Source of the DNA: Streptomyces sp. SM10 | Lineage (GTDB): Bacteria > Actinomycetota > Actinomycetes > Streptomycetales > Streptomycetaceae | NCBI RefSeq assembly: GCF_002910915.1 | Contig: NZ_NEUF01000047.1 | Coordinates: 1 to 62,516, forward strand | DNA: 62,516 nt | Direction of reading: 5' to 3' | Shown here: positions 52,023-60,835 of the stretch, piece after piece | Numbering within the stretch: the first letter of the stretch is position 1 | Layout: the number at the start of each line of letters is the position of its first letter | Notes under the pieces: model-generated | Database searches by the model: none | Seen by the model: only the letters and a program-made list of their open reading frames with translations | What the model was told of the DNA's origin: nothing | Position numbers and translations under genes: made by a program

Positions 52023-52316
52023 GTGCGGACCTGGGACGTCGCCTCGAAGCTCGGGGTGAGCAAGGAGATCGACATCGAGCGCGCCGCCCGGGTCGGTGAC
52101 ACCATTGCGCCCGGCTCGACGAGCACCGCGTACGTCGGCTTCCGCGCACCCCTCGTTCCGCCGAAGTCGGGTGGCAAGGCGCTGATCGTGCCCAACTTCG
52201 ACAGGATCGTGAGCAGCGGGACGAAGGCCGCCTTCGGCACGCCGATCGAGCTCGACCTCGGCGGGCTGACCATCCGGGACATCCGCGGGAACGCCGCGAA
52301 CCAGTATCTGAGCTGA
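52023..52316 (+). pseudogene. Probable C-terminal remnant of an unidentified gene (97 codons)
   Basis: An open frame from GTG 52023 encodes RTWDVASKLGVSKEIDIERAAR, GDTIAPGSTSTAYVGFRAPLVPP and ELDLGGLTIRDIRGNAANQYLS. It has coding-like composition, but begins directly after the suf terminator with no ribosome-binding site and in mid-domain style, so it looks like the tail of a truncated gene. I do not recognise the family. Confidence 0.4.
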
Positions 52317-52323
52317 CCGCGAA

Positions 52324-52356
52324 CGGCCCCCGGAGCCCGTGAGGGGCCGGGGGCCG
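52324..52356. terminator. Hairpin between the remnant and the membrane-protein pseudogene
   Basis: CGGCCCCCGG (52324-52333) pairs perfectly with CCGGGGGCCG (52347-52356). It can serve the minus-strand gene that ends at 52363 as well as the plus-strand remnant. Confidence 0.65.
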
Positions 52357-52362
52357 GGCCGG

Positions 52363-53111
52363 TCAGCGGTGCATGCCGCCGTACGGGGGGACACCCTGAG
52401 GCGGCATGTGCTGCTGCGGTACACCCGCGGCCTCGGCGAGGGCCGGGCCCAGGTCCTCCGTGCGCATCCGGCGGTCGACGTAGAGCAGGCCGGTCACCAG
52501 CTGCGGGAACGTCGTGGAGATGATCTGGCTCACCAGCTGGCCCAGCATGGTCGCGACCAGGTAGCCGCTCATCGCGACCATCACCGCGGCCGCGCTGGGG
52601 TCCTCGTCCATCGACGCGGTACCGATCATGCCGGGAAAGATGCCGAGCACCGAGAACGGTATCTGGATGACGTAGCCGGCCACACCCGCCATCAGCGCGG
52701 CCAGCAGGGTGATGCCGAAGATCCGCCACCAGTCGCCCCGCACCAGCTGGGACGAGCGGCGCAGGGCGGCGATCGGGCCGCGGCCCTCGAAGACCACGGC
52801 CGCCGGCGCCAGACAGACCTTGATCCAGAGCCAGACGGCCAGCGGGCCCGTGATCAGCGCGCCGACGATGCCCAGCGTCAGGGCGATGCCGCCCCCGCCG
52901 TCCGTGGTGAGGATGCTGATGATCACCCCGACGAAGGCGGCCAGAACGCCCCGCTCAGCACGTCCCCCAGCCTCAGCGGGGCGAGCGGTATCACCCCCGG
53001 CTTCGGCGGCGGCACCCAGCCGCCCCACCCCGGAGGCCCCCCGTAAGGACTTCCGCCGTACGACGCGCCCCCGTAGGCGCCCCCGCCCCACCCTGCGTCC
53101 TGCGTCACCAC
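52363..53111 (-). pseudogene. Disrupted multi-helix membrane protein gene (internal deletion and frameshift)
   Basis: Reading from GTG 53111, the first ~55 residues are a Gly/Tyr/Pro-rich N-terminus ending PPPKPGVIPLAPLRLGDVLSGAF, the typical start of a Streptomyces membrane protein of the GDPD-membrane-domain type, but the frame stops at 52923. The downstream part of the same protein type continues in another frame from about 52950: VLAAFVGVIISIL, APAAVVFEGRGPIAALRRSSQLVRGDWWRIFGITLLAAL, and so on to 52363. Intact relatives have a further hundred or more residues with several helices between these parts. I infer a deletion across about 52945-52955 that also shifted the frame. Confidence 0.7.
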
Positions 53112-53242
53112 TGCTCCGTCGTTCGTATCGTCCGGTTGTCATCCGGTCCTACCTGTGCGGACACCGTAGCGCCCCGCGCCACCCCGGGACTCCGGCCCGG
53201 CCGGTCAGGGTGACGCCCCGGTCCCGACAGGGGCGTCGGCCG

Positions 53243-53286
53243 GTTGTGTACGCCCGTACACAACGTTGTGTACGCTTGTACGCATG
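53243..53286. promoter_or_regulatory. Two abutting operator palindromes before the SMR-TetR pair
   Basis: Site 1 (53243-53264) is a perfect inverted repeat GTTGTGTAC-GCCC-GTACACAAC. Site 2 (53265-53286) starts directly after it with the same GTTGTGTAC left arm, a GCTT spacer and the weaker right arm GTACGCATG (6 of 9), which includes the SMR ATG (53284). TTGTGT (53244-53249)-N17-TGTGTA (53267-53272) could be the promoter hidden within. Most likely the binding site of the TetR protein encoded downstream. Confidence 0.75.
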
Positions 53287-53604
53287 GGATACGGAATGCT
53301 GGCCGCAGCCATCGCGGCGGAGGTGGCCGGGACGACGGCCATGAAGTACAGCGAAGGTTTCACCCGGCTGTGGCCCTCGCTCGTCACCGTCGTGGGTTAC
53401 GTCCTGGCCTTCGCGCTCCTCGCCCAGACCCTCAAGACCCTGTCGATCGGCACCGCCTACGCGATCTGGGCAGGGGCGGGCACCGCGGCCGTCGCCGCCA
53501 TCGGGATCCTCTGGATGGGTGAATCCGCGAACCTCGTCAAGCTGGCGGGCATCGCGCTGGTCATCGCGGGGGTCGTGGTCCTCAATCTCGGGGGGTCCCA
53601 CTGA
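53284..53604 (+). CDS. Small multidrug resistance (SMR) family efflux pump
   Basis: A 106-residue protein with four membrane helices. The essential Glu of EmrE is Glu13 in AAAIAAEVAGTTAMKYSEGF, and the later segments GTAYAIWAGAGTAAVAAIGILWMGE and IALVIAGVVVLNLGG are typical of the QacE/EmrE branch. It would expel cationic drugs in exchange for protons. It is translationally coupled to a TetR gene (TGATG overlap) and preceded by two tandem operator palindromes. Leader length is minimal. Confidence 0.93.
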   Translation: MGYGMLAAAIAAEVAGTTAMKYSEGFTRLWPSLVTVVGYVLAFALLAQTLKTLSIGTAYAIWAGAGTAAVAAIGILWMGESANLVKLAGIALVIAGVVVLNLGGSH

Positions 53605-54152
53605 TGGTCCGCAGGTACGACCCCGAGCGGCGCGAGCGCATCATCGAGGCGGCCATCCGGGTCGTCGCGGCCCAGGGCATGGCAGGGCTCAGCCACCGCA
53701 GGGTGGCGGCCGAGGCCGATGTGCCGCTGGGGTCGACGACGTATCACTTCGCGTCGCTCGACGAGCTGATGGTCGCGGCCCTGCGCCGGTGCAACGACAA
53801 CTTCGCCCGGACGGTGCGGGAGAGCGCGTACCTCGCGGATCCGGATGTCCCGCTCGCCGACGAGCTGACGCGACTGCTGGAGGAGTGGTTCTCCGGGGAG
53901 CGCGGACCGATGGAGCTCGAGTACGAGCTCTACCTGGCGGCGCTGCGCCGGCCCGCCCTGCGGCCGGTGGCCGCGGAGTGGGCCGACGGCCTCGTCGGCC
54001 TCCTCGTCCGGCGCACCGACCCGGCCACCGCCCGCGCGCTCGTCGCGCTGTTGGACGGCATCAGCCTCCAGGTCCTGCTCACCGGGGGGGACTTCGACCC
54101 GGAGTACACCAGGGAGATGCTCGCCAGGGTCGCCGAGGGTGCCCGCCGCTGA
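53604..54152 (+). CDS. TetR-family repressor of the SMR pump
   Basis: A 182-residue TetR-type regulator: the HTH region RERIIEAAIRVVAAQGMAGLSHRRVAAEADVPLGSTTYHFASLDELM occupies residues 10-56, the rest is an all-helical ligand domain. Stop and start overlap with the SMR gene (TGATG), so pump and repressor are made together. Both are probably repressed through the tandem palindromes at 53243-53286 and relieved by the pump substrate. The ligand is not known. Confidence 0.9.
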   Translation: MVRRYDPERRERIIEAAIRVVAAQGMAGLSHRRVAAEADVPLGSTTYHFASLDELMVAALRRCNDNFARTVRESAYLADPDVPLADELTRLLEEWFSGERGPMELEYELYLAALRRPALRPVAAEWADGLVGLLVRRTDPATARALVALLDGISLQVLLTGGDFDPEYTREMLARVAEGARR

Positions 54153-54161
54153 GCCGGGTGG

Positions 54162-55040
54162 TCAGGGCCGGTCCCGGCGTACGGCGTCCAGCGCCGCCCC
54201 CACGCTCGCCTCGATGTCCGTGACCGGGTACAGCGCCTCGACGACGGTCCGGTCCCGGTCGACCACCAGCGTCAGCCGCTTCAGCCGGCTGACGCCCGCC
54301 GCGCGGAACGTCGGCAGCCGCAGCGCCGCCGTGAGCGCCAGCCCCGCGTCGGAGAGCAGCGGGAAGCGCAGCCCCTCCTTCTCGGCGAACGCCCGCTGCT
54401 CGTCGGGTCGCTGGGTGGACACGCCGTGCACGGTCGCACCCGCCTCGGTGAAGTCGGCCAGCCGGTCGCGGTAGGTGCACGATTCGAGGGTGCAGCCGCG
54501 GGCGCCCGGGATCGCGGCCCACCCCGGCGGGTAGGCGTCGCCCCGCGCGTACGCACCGGGGAAGCAGTACAGGACGGTGTACGGGGTGCCGGCGACGGGA
54601 TCGCGTGAGGCGCCCCCGTCGTCCAGCAGCTCCAGCGCGGGGAGTCGGGTGCCCACCAGGGCCCGCACCCGTGCCGCCTCCCTGGAGTCCTGCGCGGTGG
54701 TCGCCATGGTCTCTCCCTCTCCCAGTACCCAGGCGTCGCCCCAGTCCTGAAGTGCGATCAGCACCGGCAGCAGGGCGCGGCCGCGCGGGGTGAGGCGGTA
54801 CTCATGGCGGACCGGGCGGTCCTGGTAGGGCTGCCGGACCAGCACCCCCGACTCCGTCAGCAACCGCAGGCGCTCGGTGAGCACCTTCCGGGACACGCCC
54901 AGCTCCTGCTGGAGGGCGTCGAAGCGGTGCACGCCGCGCGCGGTGTCACGCACGATCAGCAGCGTCCACCAGTCGCCCACCACGTCGAGGGCCTGGGCGA
55001 TCGCGCAGTCGGCGTCGGACAGGCTGGTGCGTTGCGCCAT
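54162..55040 (-). CDS. HxlR-type regulator fused to a peroxiredoxin domain
   Basis: A 292-residue two-domain protein. Residues 1-105 are a HxlR/YodB winged helix with its N-terminal Cys12 in DCAIAQALDVVGDWWTLLIVRD and RVLTERLRLLTESGVLVR-like wing. Residues 120-290 are an AhpC/TSA (BCP-like) domain: YTVLYCFPGAYARGDAYPPGW, then GCTLESCTYRD with the probable peroxidatic Cys183 and resolving Cys188, then GVSTQRPDEQRAFAEKEGLRFPLLSDAG. It probably senses peroxide or thiol-reactive molecules through the second domain and controls DNA binding by the first. It is divergent from an MFS gene across an 86-base gap with a palindrome. Confidence 0.88.
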   Translation of the reverse strand: MAQRTSLSDADCAIAQALDVVGDWWTLLIVRDTARGVHRFDALQQELGVSRKVLTERLRLLTESGVLVRQPYQDRPVRHEYRLTPRGRALLPVLIALQDWGDAWVLGEGETMATTAQDSREAARVRALVGTRLPALELLDDGGASRDPVAGTPYTVLYCFPGAYARGDAYPPGWAAIPGARGCTLESCTYRDRLADFTEAGATVHGVSTQRPDEQRAFAEKEGLRFPLLSDAGLALTAALRLPTFRAAGVSRLKRLTLVVDRDRTVVEALYPVTDIEASVGAALDAVRRDRP

Positions 55041-55087
55041 GGCGTGCGCCTCCTTGCTCGGTTGGCCCGAGGATGCCAGGCTGCCCT

Positions 55088-55112
55088 AGTCGGTTCCCAA
55101 AGGGAACTCACT
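55088..55112. promoter_or_regulatory. Palindromic operator between the HxlR-Prx gene and the MFS gene
   Basis: GTTCCC-AAA-GGGAAC (55093-55107) is a perfect inverted repeat and extends with AGT/ACT ends to 55088-55112 (9 of 11 pairs per arm). It sits in the 86-base divergent gap, the natural place for the HxlR-peroxiredoxin protein to bind. Confidence 0.6.
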
Positions 55113-55126
55113 CTCCGGGGGGCGAG

Positions 55127-56404
55127 ATGAACATGGTGCGCGGGGTGCCGAGAACGGTCCGTCTCCTGGCGTTCGGCGCCTTCCTCAACGCCGTCGTCAG
55201 CTTCACCTTCGTCTACCTCTTCGTCTACCTCACCGGACCGCGCGGCCTCTCCGTCTCCCAGGCGGGGGTGATCAGCGGCATCGGCGGTATCGGCCTGGTC
55301 GCGGGCAACTTCACCGGCGGCTGGTTCGGGGACCGGTACGGCCACCGGCGGACGCTCCTGACCGGTGCCTGCGTGAGCGGCGCCGCGCTCCTCACCCTCC
55401 CCGTCCTGCCCCTGTCCGCCCTCTACGCGGTGCTGCCGCTGGCCCAGTACGCCTCGGGAGCCGTCCGCGCGGCCAACGCCGCCCTCGTCGCTGTCTCCGT
55501 CCCCGAGGGCGGGCGCCGGCAGAGCTTCGCCCTCACCCGCTTCGCGTCCAACGGCGGCTTCACCGTCGGGCCGCCGCTCGGCGCGCTGATCGCCGCCGCA
55601 TGGTCCTACGACTGGCTCTTCCTCGCCGACGGGCTGGGCACCCTGCTCTTCGCCGGCTACGGGGCCGCGATCCTGCCGGCCCGAGGCGCCGGCCGCACCG
55701 TGCGTGCACGCGACCCGCGGGCACCGGGTCTGTGGCACGAACTCCGGGCCAGGCCCGCGGTGCCGGTCCTTCTCGCCGCGATCGTCTGCGTCGACCTGGT
55801 CTACCGCCAGCAGTACTCCACGCTGCCCGTCTTCCTCGCGGACCACGGCCACGGCACCCAGTTCTACGGCTGGCTGATCGCCGTCAACGGGGGTGTCATC
55901 CTCTGCCTCGAACTCCCCGTCGCGCACGCGCTGCGCGAGAGGGCAGCCCTGCCCGTCGTCGGAACCGGGCTCCTCCTTGTGGGACTCGGCTACGCGGTCC
56001 TGATCCCGGGGGCGGGGGCGCTGTTCGCCGTGACGATGATGGTGTCGCTGACCATGGGCGAGATCCTCTACAAGACCACGGCCACCGCCTACGTCGCCGA
56101 CGAGGCCCCCACCCACGCGCAGGGGCGGTTCCAGAGCCTGTACGCGGGTGCGTCGATCAGTGGCCAGGTCCTCGCCCCGCCCCTGGGCGGCGCGCTGTAC
56201 GCCGCCTCACCCGCCCTGCTCTGGCCGCTCTGCGCGGCCCTCGCGTGCGGCGCGGGCGTGGCGGTGCTGGCGTCACGGAGGCTGGGCGGGTCCTCGTCGC
56301 GGCCTCTGCGGGGCGGACGGCCCGCAGAGGCCCCGGAGCCCGCCGGGCCCGGACACGCTCCGGCAGCTGAGACCGGTTCGCCCGCGCGGGGCTCGGCCGG
56401 TTAG
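55127..56404 (+). CDS. MFS transporter divergent from the HxlR-peroxiredoxin gene
   Basis: A 425-residue major-facilitator protein with 12 membrane helices. Motif A is FTGGWFGDRYGHRRTLL between helices 2 and 3, the central cytoplasmic loop is short, and the C-terminal 40 residues are a hydrophilic Pro/Ala tail. ATG 55127 follows GGGGGGCGAG; ATG 55133 would also fit. Its position opposite the thiol-sensing regulator and the shared palindrome suggest that it exports the compound sensed. The substrate is unknown. Confidence 0.87.
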   Translation: MNMVRGVPRTVRLLAFGAFLNAVVSFTFVYLFVYLTGPRGLSVSQAGVISGIGGIGLVAGNFTGGWFGDRYGHRRTLLTGACVSGAALLTLPVLPLSALYAVLPLAQYASGAVRAANAALVAVSVPEGGRRQSFALTRFASNGGFTVGPPLGALIAAAWSYDWLFLADGLGTLLFAGYGAAILPARGAGRTVRARDPRAPGLWHELRARPAVPVLLAAIVCVDLVYRQQYSTLPVFLADHGHGTQFYGWLIAVNGGVILCLELPVAHALRERAALPVVGTGLLLVGLGYAVLIPGAGALFAVTMMVSLTMGEILYKTTATAYVADEAPTHAQGRFQSLYAGASISGQVLAPPLGGALYAASPALLWPLCAALACGAGVAVLASRRLGGSSSRPLRGGRPAEAPEPAGPGHAPAAETGSPARGSAG

Positions 56405-56413
56405 GTTCTGTTC

Positions 56414-57412
56414 ATGACCGACACGACTTCCCAGGGCTCCGCCCGCACCACCGGCGCCGTCGCCGCCGGCCTCGCCACCATCGCCGGTGACGGTACCGTC
56501 CTCGACACCTGGTTTCCCGCCCCCGAGCTCACCGCCGAGCCCGGCCCGGCCGGTACGCAGCGCCTGAGCGCCGACGAGGCGGTGAACCGGCTCGGTGAGG
56601 GCGCGGCCAGGGCCGTCGGCGTGGACGCACGCCGCGGTGTGGAGGTGGTCGCCGTGTCCACGGTCATCTCCTCGCTGGACGACAAGCCGCTCGACGCGCA
56701 CGACGCCTACCTGCGTCTGCACCTGCTCTCCCACCGCCTGGTCCAGCCCCACGGGCAGAACCTCGACGGCGTCTTCGGCCTCCTCGCCAACGTCGCCTGG
56801 ACCTCGCTGGGCCCGGTGGCCGTCGACGACCTGGAGAAGGTCCGGCTCAAGGCTCGCGCCGAGGGCCTGCACCTCCAGGTCACCTCGGTGGACAAGTTCC
56901 CCCGGATGACGGACTACGTCGCCCCCAAGGGCGTGCGCATCGCCGACGCCGACCGGGTCCGGCTCGGTGCCCACCTGGCCTCCGGCACGACCGTGATGCA
57001 CGAGGGCTTCGTCAACTTCAACGCCGGCACCCTCGGCACGTCCATGGTCGAGGGCCGCATCTCCGCGGGTGTCGTCGTCGGCGACGGCTCCGACATCGGT
57101 GGCGGCGCGTCCACCATGGGCACGCTCTCCGGCGGCGGCAAGGAGCGCATCGTCATCGGGCAGCGCTGCCTGATCGGCGCGGAGGCCGGCGTCGGCATCG
57201 CGCTCGGCGACGAGTGCGTCGTCGAGGCCGGGCTCTACGTCACGGCCGGCACCCGGGTCACGATGCCGGACGGACAGGTCGTCAAGGCCCGGGAGCTCTC
57301 CGGGGCCTCGAACATCCTCTTCCGCCGCAACTCGGTCTCCGGTGCCGTCGAGGCCCGCCCGAACAACGCGGTCTGGGACGGGCTCAACGACGTCCTGCAC
57401 AGTAACGACTAG
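56414..57412 (+). CDS. dapD: 2,3,4,5-tetrahydropyridine-2,6-dicarboxylate N-succinyltransferase
   Basis: A 332-residue DapD of the actinobacterial type, committing tetrahydrodipicolinate to the succinylase route of diaminopimelate and lysine synthesis. The left-handed parallel beta-helix shows the hexapeptide repeats around [64 protein letters not shown] 56414 lies six bases after TAGGTT (56402-56407), so this may be another leaderless gene. It is convergent with dapA, whose stop codon shares the sequence CTAG with its own. Confidence 0.95.
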   Translation: MTDTTSQGSARTTGAVAAGLATIAGDGTVLDTWFPAPELTAEPGPAGTQRLSADEAVNRLGEGAARAVGVDARRGVEVVAVSTVISSLDDKPLDAHDAYLRLHLLSHRLVQPHGQNLDGVFGLLANVAWTSLGPVAVDDLEKVRLKARAEGLHLQVTSVDKFPRMTDYVAPKGVRIADADRVRLGAHLASGTTVMHEGFVNFNAGTLGTSMVEGRISAGVVVGDGSDIGGGASTMGTLSGGGKERIVIGQRCLIGAEAGVGIALGDECVVEAGLYVTAGTRVTMPDGQVVKARELSGASNILFRRNSVSGAVEARPNNAVWDGLNDVLHSND

Positions 57413-58296
57413 CCGGTAGCGGCGAGGAGTTCCTCGTACAGCCCACGCAGCCCGTCGGTCGCCTCGCGGCCGGCGGGCTGCAGCGGTTCGCGGACCGGTC
57501 CGGCGTCCAGCAACGCCTTCGCGGTGACCGTGCCGGGCAGGCCGGCGGACATCATCGCCTCCACCAGCCCGACGGTGAGCCCGTTGAGGCGGGCGGCCTC
57601 CGCCGTGTCACCGGCGTCGAAGGCGTCCAGCGCCGCCCGCATCTGACGCGGGGCCACGTTCGCGACCGTACTGACGTAGCCGCTCCCGCCGAGGGCGTAC
57701 AGCGGGAGGTTCAGCTCCTCGCAGCCCGAGTAGTACGCCAGCGAGGTCCGCGCCATCACCTTGGTGGCGGCGAGCAGGTCGTAGGAACAGTCCTTGACCG
57801 CCAGGACACGCGGGTGCTCCGCCAGGCGGAGCAGCGTCGCCGGCTCGATCCTCGTGCCCGTGCGGCCCGGGATGTCGTACAGCATCAGGCCGAGGCCCGT
57901 CGCCTCCGCGACCCGGAGGAAGTGCGCCTCCACCGCCGACTGCGGGGGACGGCTGTAGTACGGCGTCACCACCAGCAGGCCGTCGGCGCCCGCGGCCTCG
58001 GCCTCCCGGGCCAGCCGTACCGTGTGGCGGGTGTCGGAACTCCCGACCCCCGCGACGAGCGGGACCGAAGCGCCCACCGCCTCCCGGACCGCCCGCAGCA
58101 GCGCTGTCTTCTCCTCGTCCGTCGTGGTCGGCGACTCGCCTGTGGTCCCGCTGAGCACGAGGCCGTCGCAGCCGTCCGCGACGAGGGAGGCGGCATGGCG
58201 GCGCGCGGCCCCCAGGTCCAGGTCACCGTCGGCCGTGAACGGCGTGATCATGGCGCAGAGGGCGCGGCCGAAGGGCCCGGCCGTGGGGAGTGTCAT
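57409..58296 (-). CDS. dapA: 4-hydroxy-tetrahydrodipicolinate synthase (DapA family)
   Basis: A 295-residue class I aldolase condensing aspartate semialdehyde with pyruvate. Family residues: GTTGESPTT (substrate-binding loop), [14 protein letters not shown] with the catalytic Tyr, [11 protein letters not shown], and Schiff-base Lys in [14 protein letters not shown] 58296 is chosen on family length; a GTG at 58332 with CAGG upstream is possible. It overlaps dapD tail to tail in CTAG. Since related lyases of the family act on other keto acids, the lysine role rests on homology plus the neighbouring dapD. Confidence 0.92.
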   Translation of the reverse strand: MTLPTAGPFGRALCAMITPFTADGDLDLGAARRHAASLVADGCDGLVLSGTTGESPTTTDEEKTALLRAVREAVGASVPLVAGVGSSDTRHTVRLAREAEAAGADGLLVVTPYYSRPPQSAVEAHFLRVAEATGLGLMLYDIPGRTGTRIEPATLLRLAEHPRVLAVKDCSYDLLAATKVMARTSLAYYSGCEELNLPLYALGGSGYVSTVANVAPRQMRAALDAFDAGDTAEAARLNGLTVGLVEAMMSAGLPGTVTAKALLDAGPVREPLQPAGREATDGLRGLYEELLAATG

Positions 58297-58439
58297 CCCA
58301 GCAGTCTCGGCCTCCTGCCCGTGCCGGTCCACTTAGACCTGCTTGGGGTGAGGGGCAAGAGACGCTGAACGGTGCCCGGCACCGTCTGGCATGATCGAAC
58401 AGAGAGGCGACGGGACGTTCCAGGGGTGGGGTATCAGGC

Positions 58440-59075
58440 ATGCGCATACGCGGGGCGGTCCCGGCTGCCGTGACCACGGCAGCCGTACTGGCTCTCTCCG
58501 GCTGTTCCGGCTTCCTGGTCCCCGCGGGGGAGGGTGAGCCGGCGCCGGGCGCCACCGCCGACGCCCGGGCGGCCTCCGCACCACCCGTGCCGGGCCCCGC
58601 GTCCACGACGGACGCGCCCGCACAGGGCGCTCCCACCCCCGCCGAGTCGACGGGCGCGTGCCCCGCGTCCGGCGTGAGCGTGGACATGGGCCCCGTCCAG
58701 ACCGTGATGTTCCACCGCGCCGTCACGCTCACGCTCACCAACTGCGGGAAGCGGCCCTACCGCGTCCACGGTTACCCGTCCGTCCGCGCCCTGGGGGACG
58801 ACGGTGAGCGCATCCCCGTCCCCGTCAACGCGGGCGGTTCGGTCTTCGGCAACGACGAAGGGCCCGAGGAGACCGTGCTGAAGCCCGGAGCGCGGGTCAC
58901 CTCGACGCTGGCCTGGGTCTCCACCCAGGAGGGCGGGGACCTCATCGAGGGGGACGCACTGGAGATCTCCGCGGCCCCGGACACCGGTGCGCGGGTCTTC
59001 CCGCTGGAGGGCCACGACATACGGCTGATGGACGAGCTGAACACGACGGCCTGGCGGACGGGCGAGGACGGATGA
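58440..59075 (+). CDS. DUF4232-type lipoprotein
   Basis: A 211-residue secreted lipoprotein. The signal peptide RIRGAVPAAVTTAAVLALSGC ends in the lipobox LSGC with Cys21. A Pro/Ala/Ser-rich spacer (about 30-75) leads to a compact beta domain with two cysteines that begins CPASGVSVDMGPVQTVMFHRAVTLTLTNCGKRPYRVHGYP, typical of DUF4232. No enzymatic motif. ATG 58440 has only GGGG-rich bases upstream. Function not known. Confidence 0.87.
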   Translation: MRIRGAVPAAVTTAAVLALSGCSGFLVPAGEGEPAPGATADARAASAPPVPGPASTTDAPAQGAPTPAESTGACPASGVSVDMGPVQTVMFHRAVTLTLTNCGKRPYRVHGYPSVRALGDDGERIPVPVNAGGSVFGNDEGPEETVLKPGARVTSTLAWVSTQEGGDLIEGDALEISAAPDTGARVFPLEGHDIRLMDELNTTAWRTGEDG

Positions 59076-59362
59076 CCGGCTCCGGCGCCGGGCGCACCTG
59101 AGCTACGGGGACGGCGGCCGGAGGCGAGCCCGGGAGCGCGCGCCGGCCCCGACGCCGACGGACCGACACCGTGTTCGGGGAAGCGGGCGCGGGACGACGG
59201 ACGGCGTCGACCGCCGCCGCTCCCCGGCCTCCTGCCGGACCTGGGGCAGAACCGGGAGGGACGGGACGAAATGCGTCTACGCTGGAGCCGCGGCCCAGGC
59301 CCCGAACGCACCGGGCCGGCCCTCTGAACACCGCCCCGCGCACGCCCCGAGGAGACCCCCTG

Positions 59363-60835
59363 ATGTCCGCAGAGCGCCCCTCCCTGCCGCCGGTGCGGCT
59401 GCACACCGAGGCCGAGCTGGCACGGGACGCGCTGGCCGCTCCGCTGCTCGCCCGTGCCGCCCGTCTCGCCCGCTGGGCGGGGCCCGGGACCCGGGTCGGC
59501 GCCGGCGGTGAACTCGTCGACGCGCAACTGCCCGCGGCCGCCCAGCACCTCGGGCTCACCGACGACGAGGACGGTGCCGCGTCCGCCAGCGAGGCGTGGC
59601 GCCTCGCGGTCGACACCGGCCTGGTCGACGTCGAGGACCCCCAGGACGCGGAGGAGTCCGAGGACCACGACGCGGAGGGCACCGTCACCGTCGGCGAGAA
59701 CCTGGCCCTGCTGACCTCCGGCTCTCCCGCGGACGTCCTCGCGATCTGGCTCGACGGCCTGGAGGCCGTGCACGCGGACGCGACCGCCCCGGCCTTCGAC
59801 GACTTCGCCGACCTCATCATGGAGGACGGCAGCGTCGACTTCGACGCCCTGGACTGGGATCCGGAGTCGGAGGCCGAATTCCTCGACGGGGTGCTCGGCA
59901 ACCTCTACCTGCTGACCCTCTCGGAGGCGGGACCCGCCGGCGCCCCCGTGCCGCTGCCCGCGCTCGCCGCGTCCGTCGTGGTGCCCGAGGACATGGACGA
60001 GCCCACCGACGACATCCTGGAAGAGGTGTCGGAGGCCATGATGCGGCTGGACGACCAGTTCCGGGTGCTCGAACCCATCGGGATCGTCGAGTACCGGCCG
60101 GTGGACGAGTCGTTGCTCTCCGAGGAGGGCGAGGAGGCGACGCCTCCCGACGACGACGAGGACGTCACCCGCTACGGCATGGTGAGGCTGACCCCCCTCG
60201 GCCTGTACGGAATCCGGGAGCGGATGCTGGAGGCCGGCGTGGACGCGCCCGCCGTCGGCGACCTCGCCGACAAGGGGGCGGACGTCCTCCTCGACGGCAT
60301 CGCCCACTACCCCGAGGAGGCCGCGCGCACCGAGGTCGGGCTGTGGCTCGGCCGGCGTGGGGCGGACGGGGCGGAGACGGCCGCCGTCGAGCTCCTGGCC
60401 GCGGCTCGCGGCGCCGACCGGCGCGCCCCGCTGCGCAGGCTCCACTGCCAGCAGGCCCTCGCCCTGGTCGGGCCCGAGGCCGAGCCCGCGGTGCGCGCGG
60501 TGCTCGGTGACCCCGAGCTCGGCGGGCTGGCACGGGTCTGGCTCGCGGAGCGCGGCGCGGCGGACGTGCCGGCCCCGCCGGAGACGATGATCTTCTGGCT
60601 CGCCGTGGACACCATCGCCGCACAACTGGACGCCGACGGCGACCTGGACGAGCTCCAGGAGCTGGTCGAGGGGCTCTCCGGACAGCACAGCGGCTTCTTC
60701 GAGCAGGCATGGAGGGTCGAGCACCCCGCGACGGAGGAGGTGCTCGAGGCCGTGGGCCGGCTGCACCGGGACCGGAAGATCGCGAAGGACGCCCGCAAGG
60801 CGGCCTTCAAGGCCCGGTCACGCGCGAAGGGCTGA
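59363..60835 (+). CDS. Conserved hypothetical protein with HEAT-like C-terminus, 490 aa
   Basis: I do not recognise a named family. The protein is very acidic (Asp/Glu stretches such as EDPQDAEESEDHDAEG near 95-110 and EEGEEATPPDDDEDV near 260) and has no signal or membrane helix. The N-terminus LPPVRLHTEAELARDALAAPLLARAARLARW resembles that of a family seen in streptomycetes near plasmid-fertility-type helices, and the last 170 residues form helical repeats of HEAT style (GLWLGRRGADGAETAAVELL, CQQALALVGPEAEPAVRAVLGD), ending in a basic tail. ATG 59363 follows GAGGAG at 8 bases. Intergenic bases 59076-59362 show nothing else. Confidence 0.75.
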   Translation: MSAERPSLPPVRLHTEAELARDALAAPLLARAARLARWAGPGTRVGAGGELVDAQLPAAAQHLGLTDDEDGAASASEAWRLAVDTGLVDVEDPQDAEESEDHDAEGTVTVGENLALLTSGSPADVLAIWLDGLEAVHADATAPAFDDFADLIMEDGSVDFDALDWDPESEAEFLDGVLGNLYLLTLSEAGPAGAPVPLPALAASVVVPEDMDEPTDDILEEVSEAMMRLDDQFRVLEPIGIVEYRPVDESLLSEEGEEATPPDDDEDVTRYGMVRLTPLGLYGIRERMLEAGVDAPAVGDLADKGADVLLDGIAHYPEEAARTEVGLWLGRRGADGAETAAVELLAAARGADRRAPLRRLHCQQALALVGPEAEPAVRAVLGDPELGGLARVWLAERGAADVPAPPETMIFWLAVDTIAAQLDADGDLDELQELVEGLSGQHSGFFEQAWRVEHPATEEVLEAVGRLHRDRKIAKDARKAAFKARSRAKG

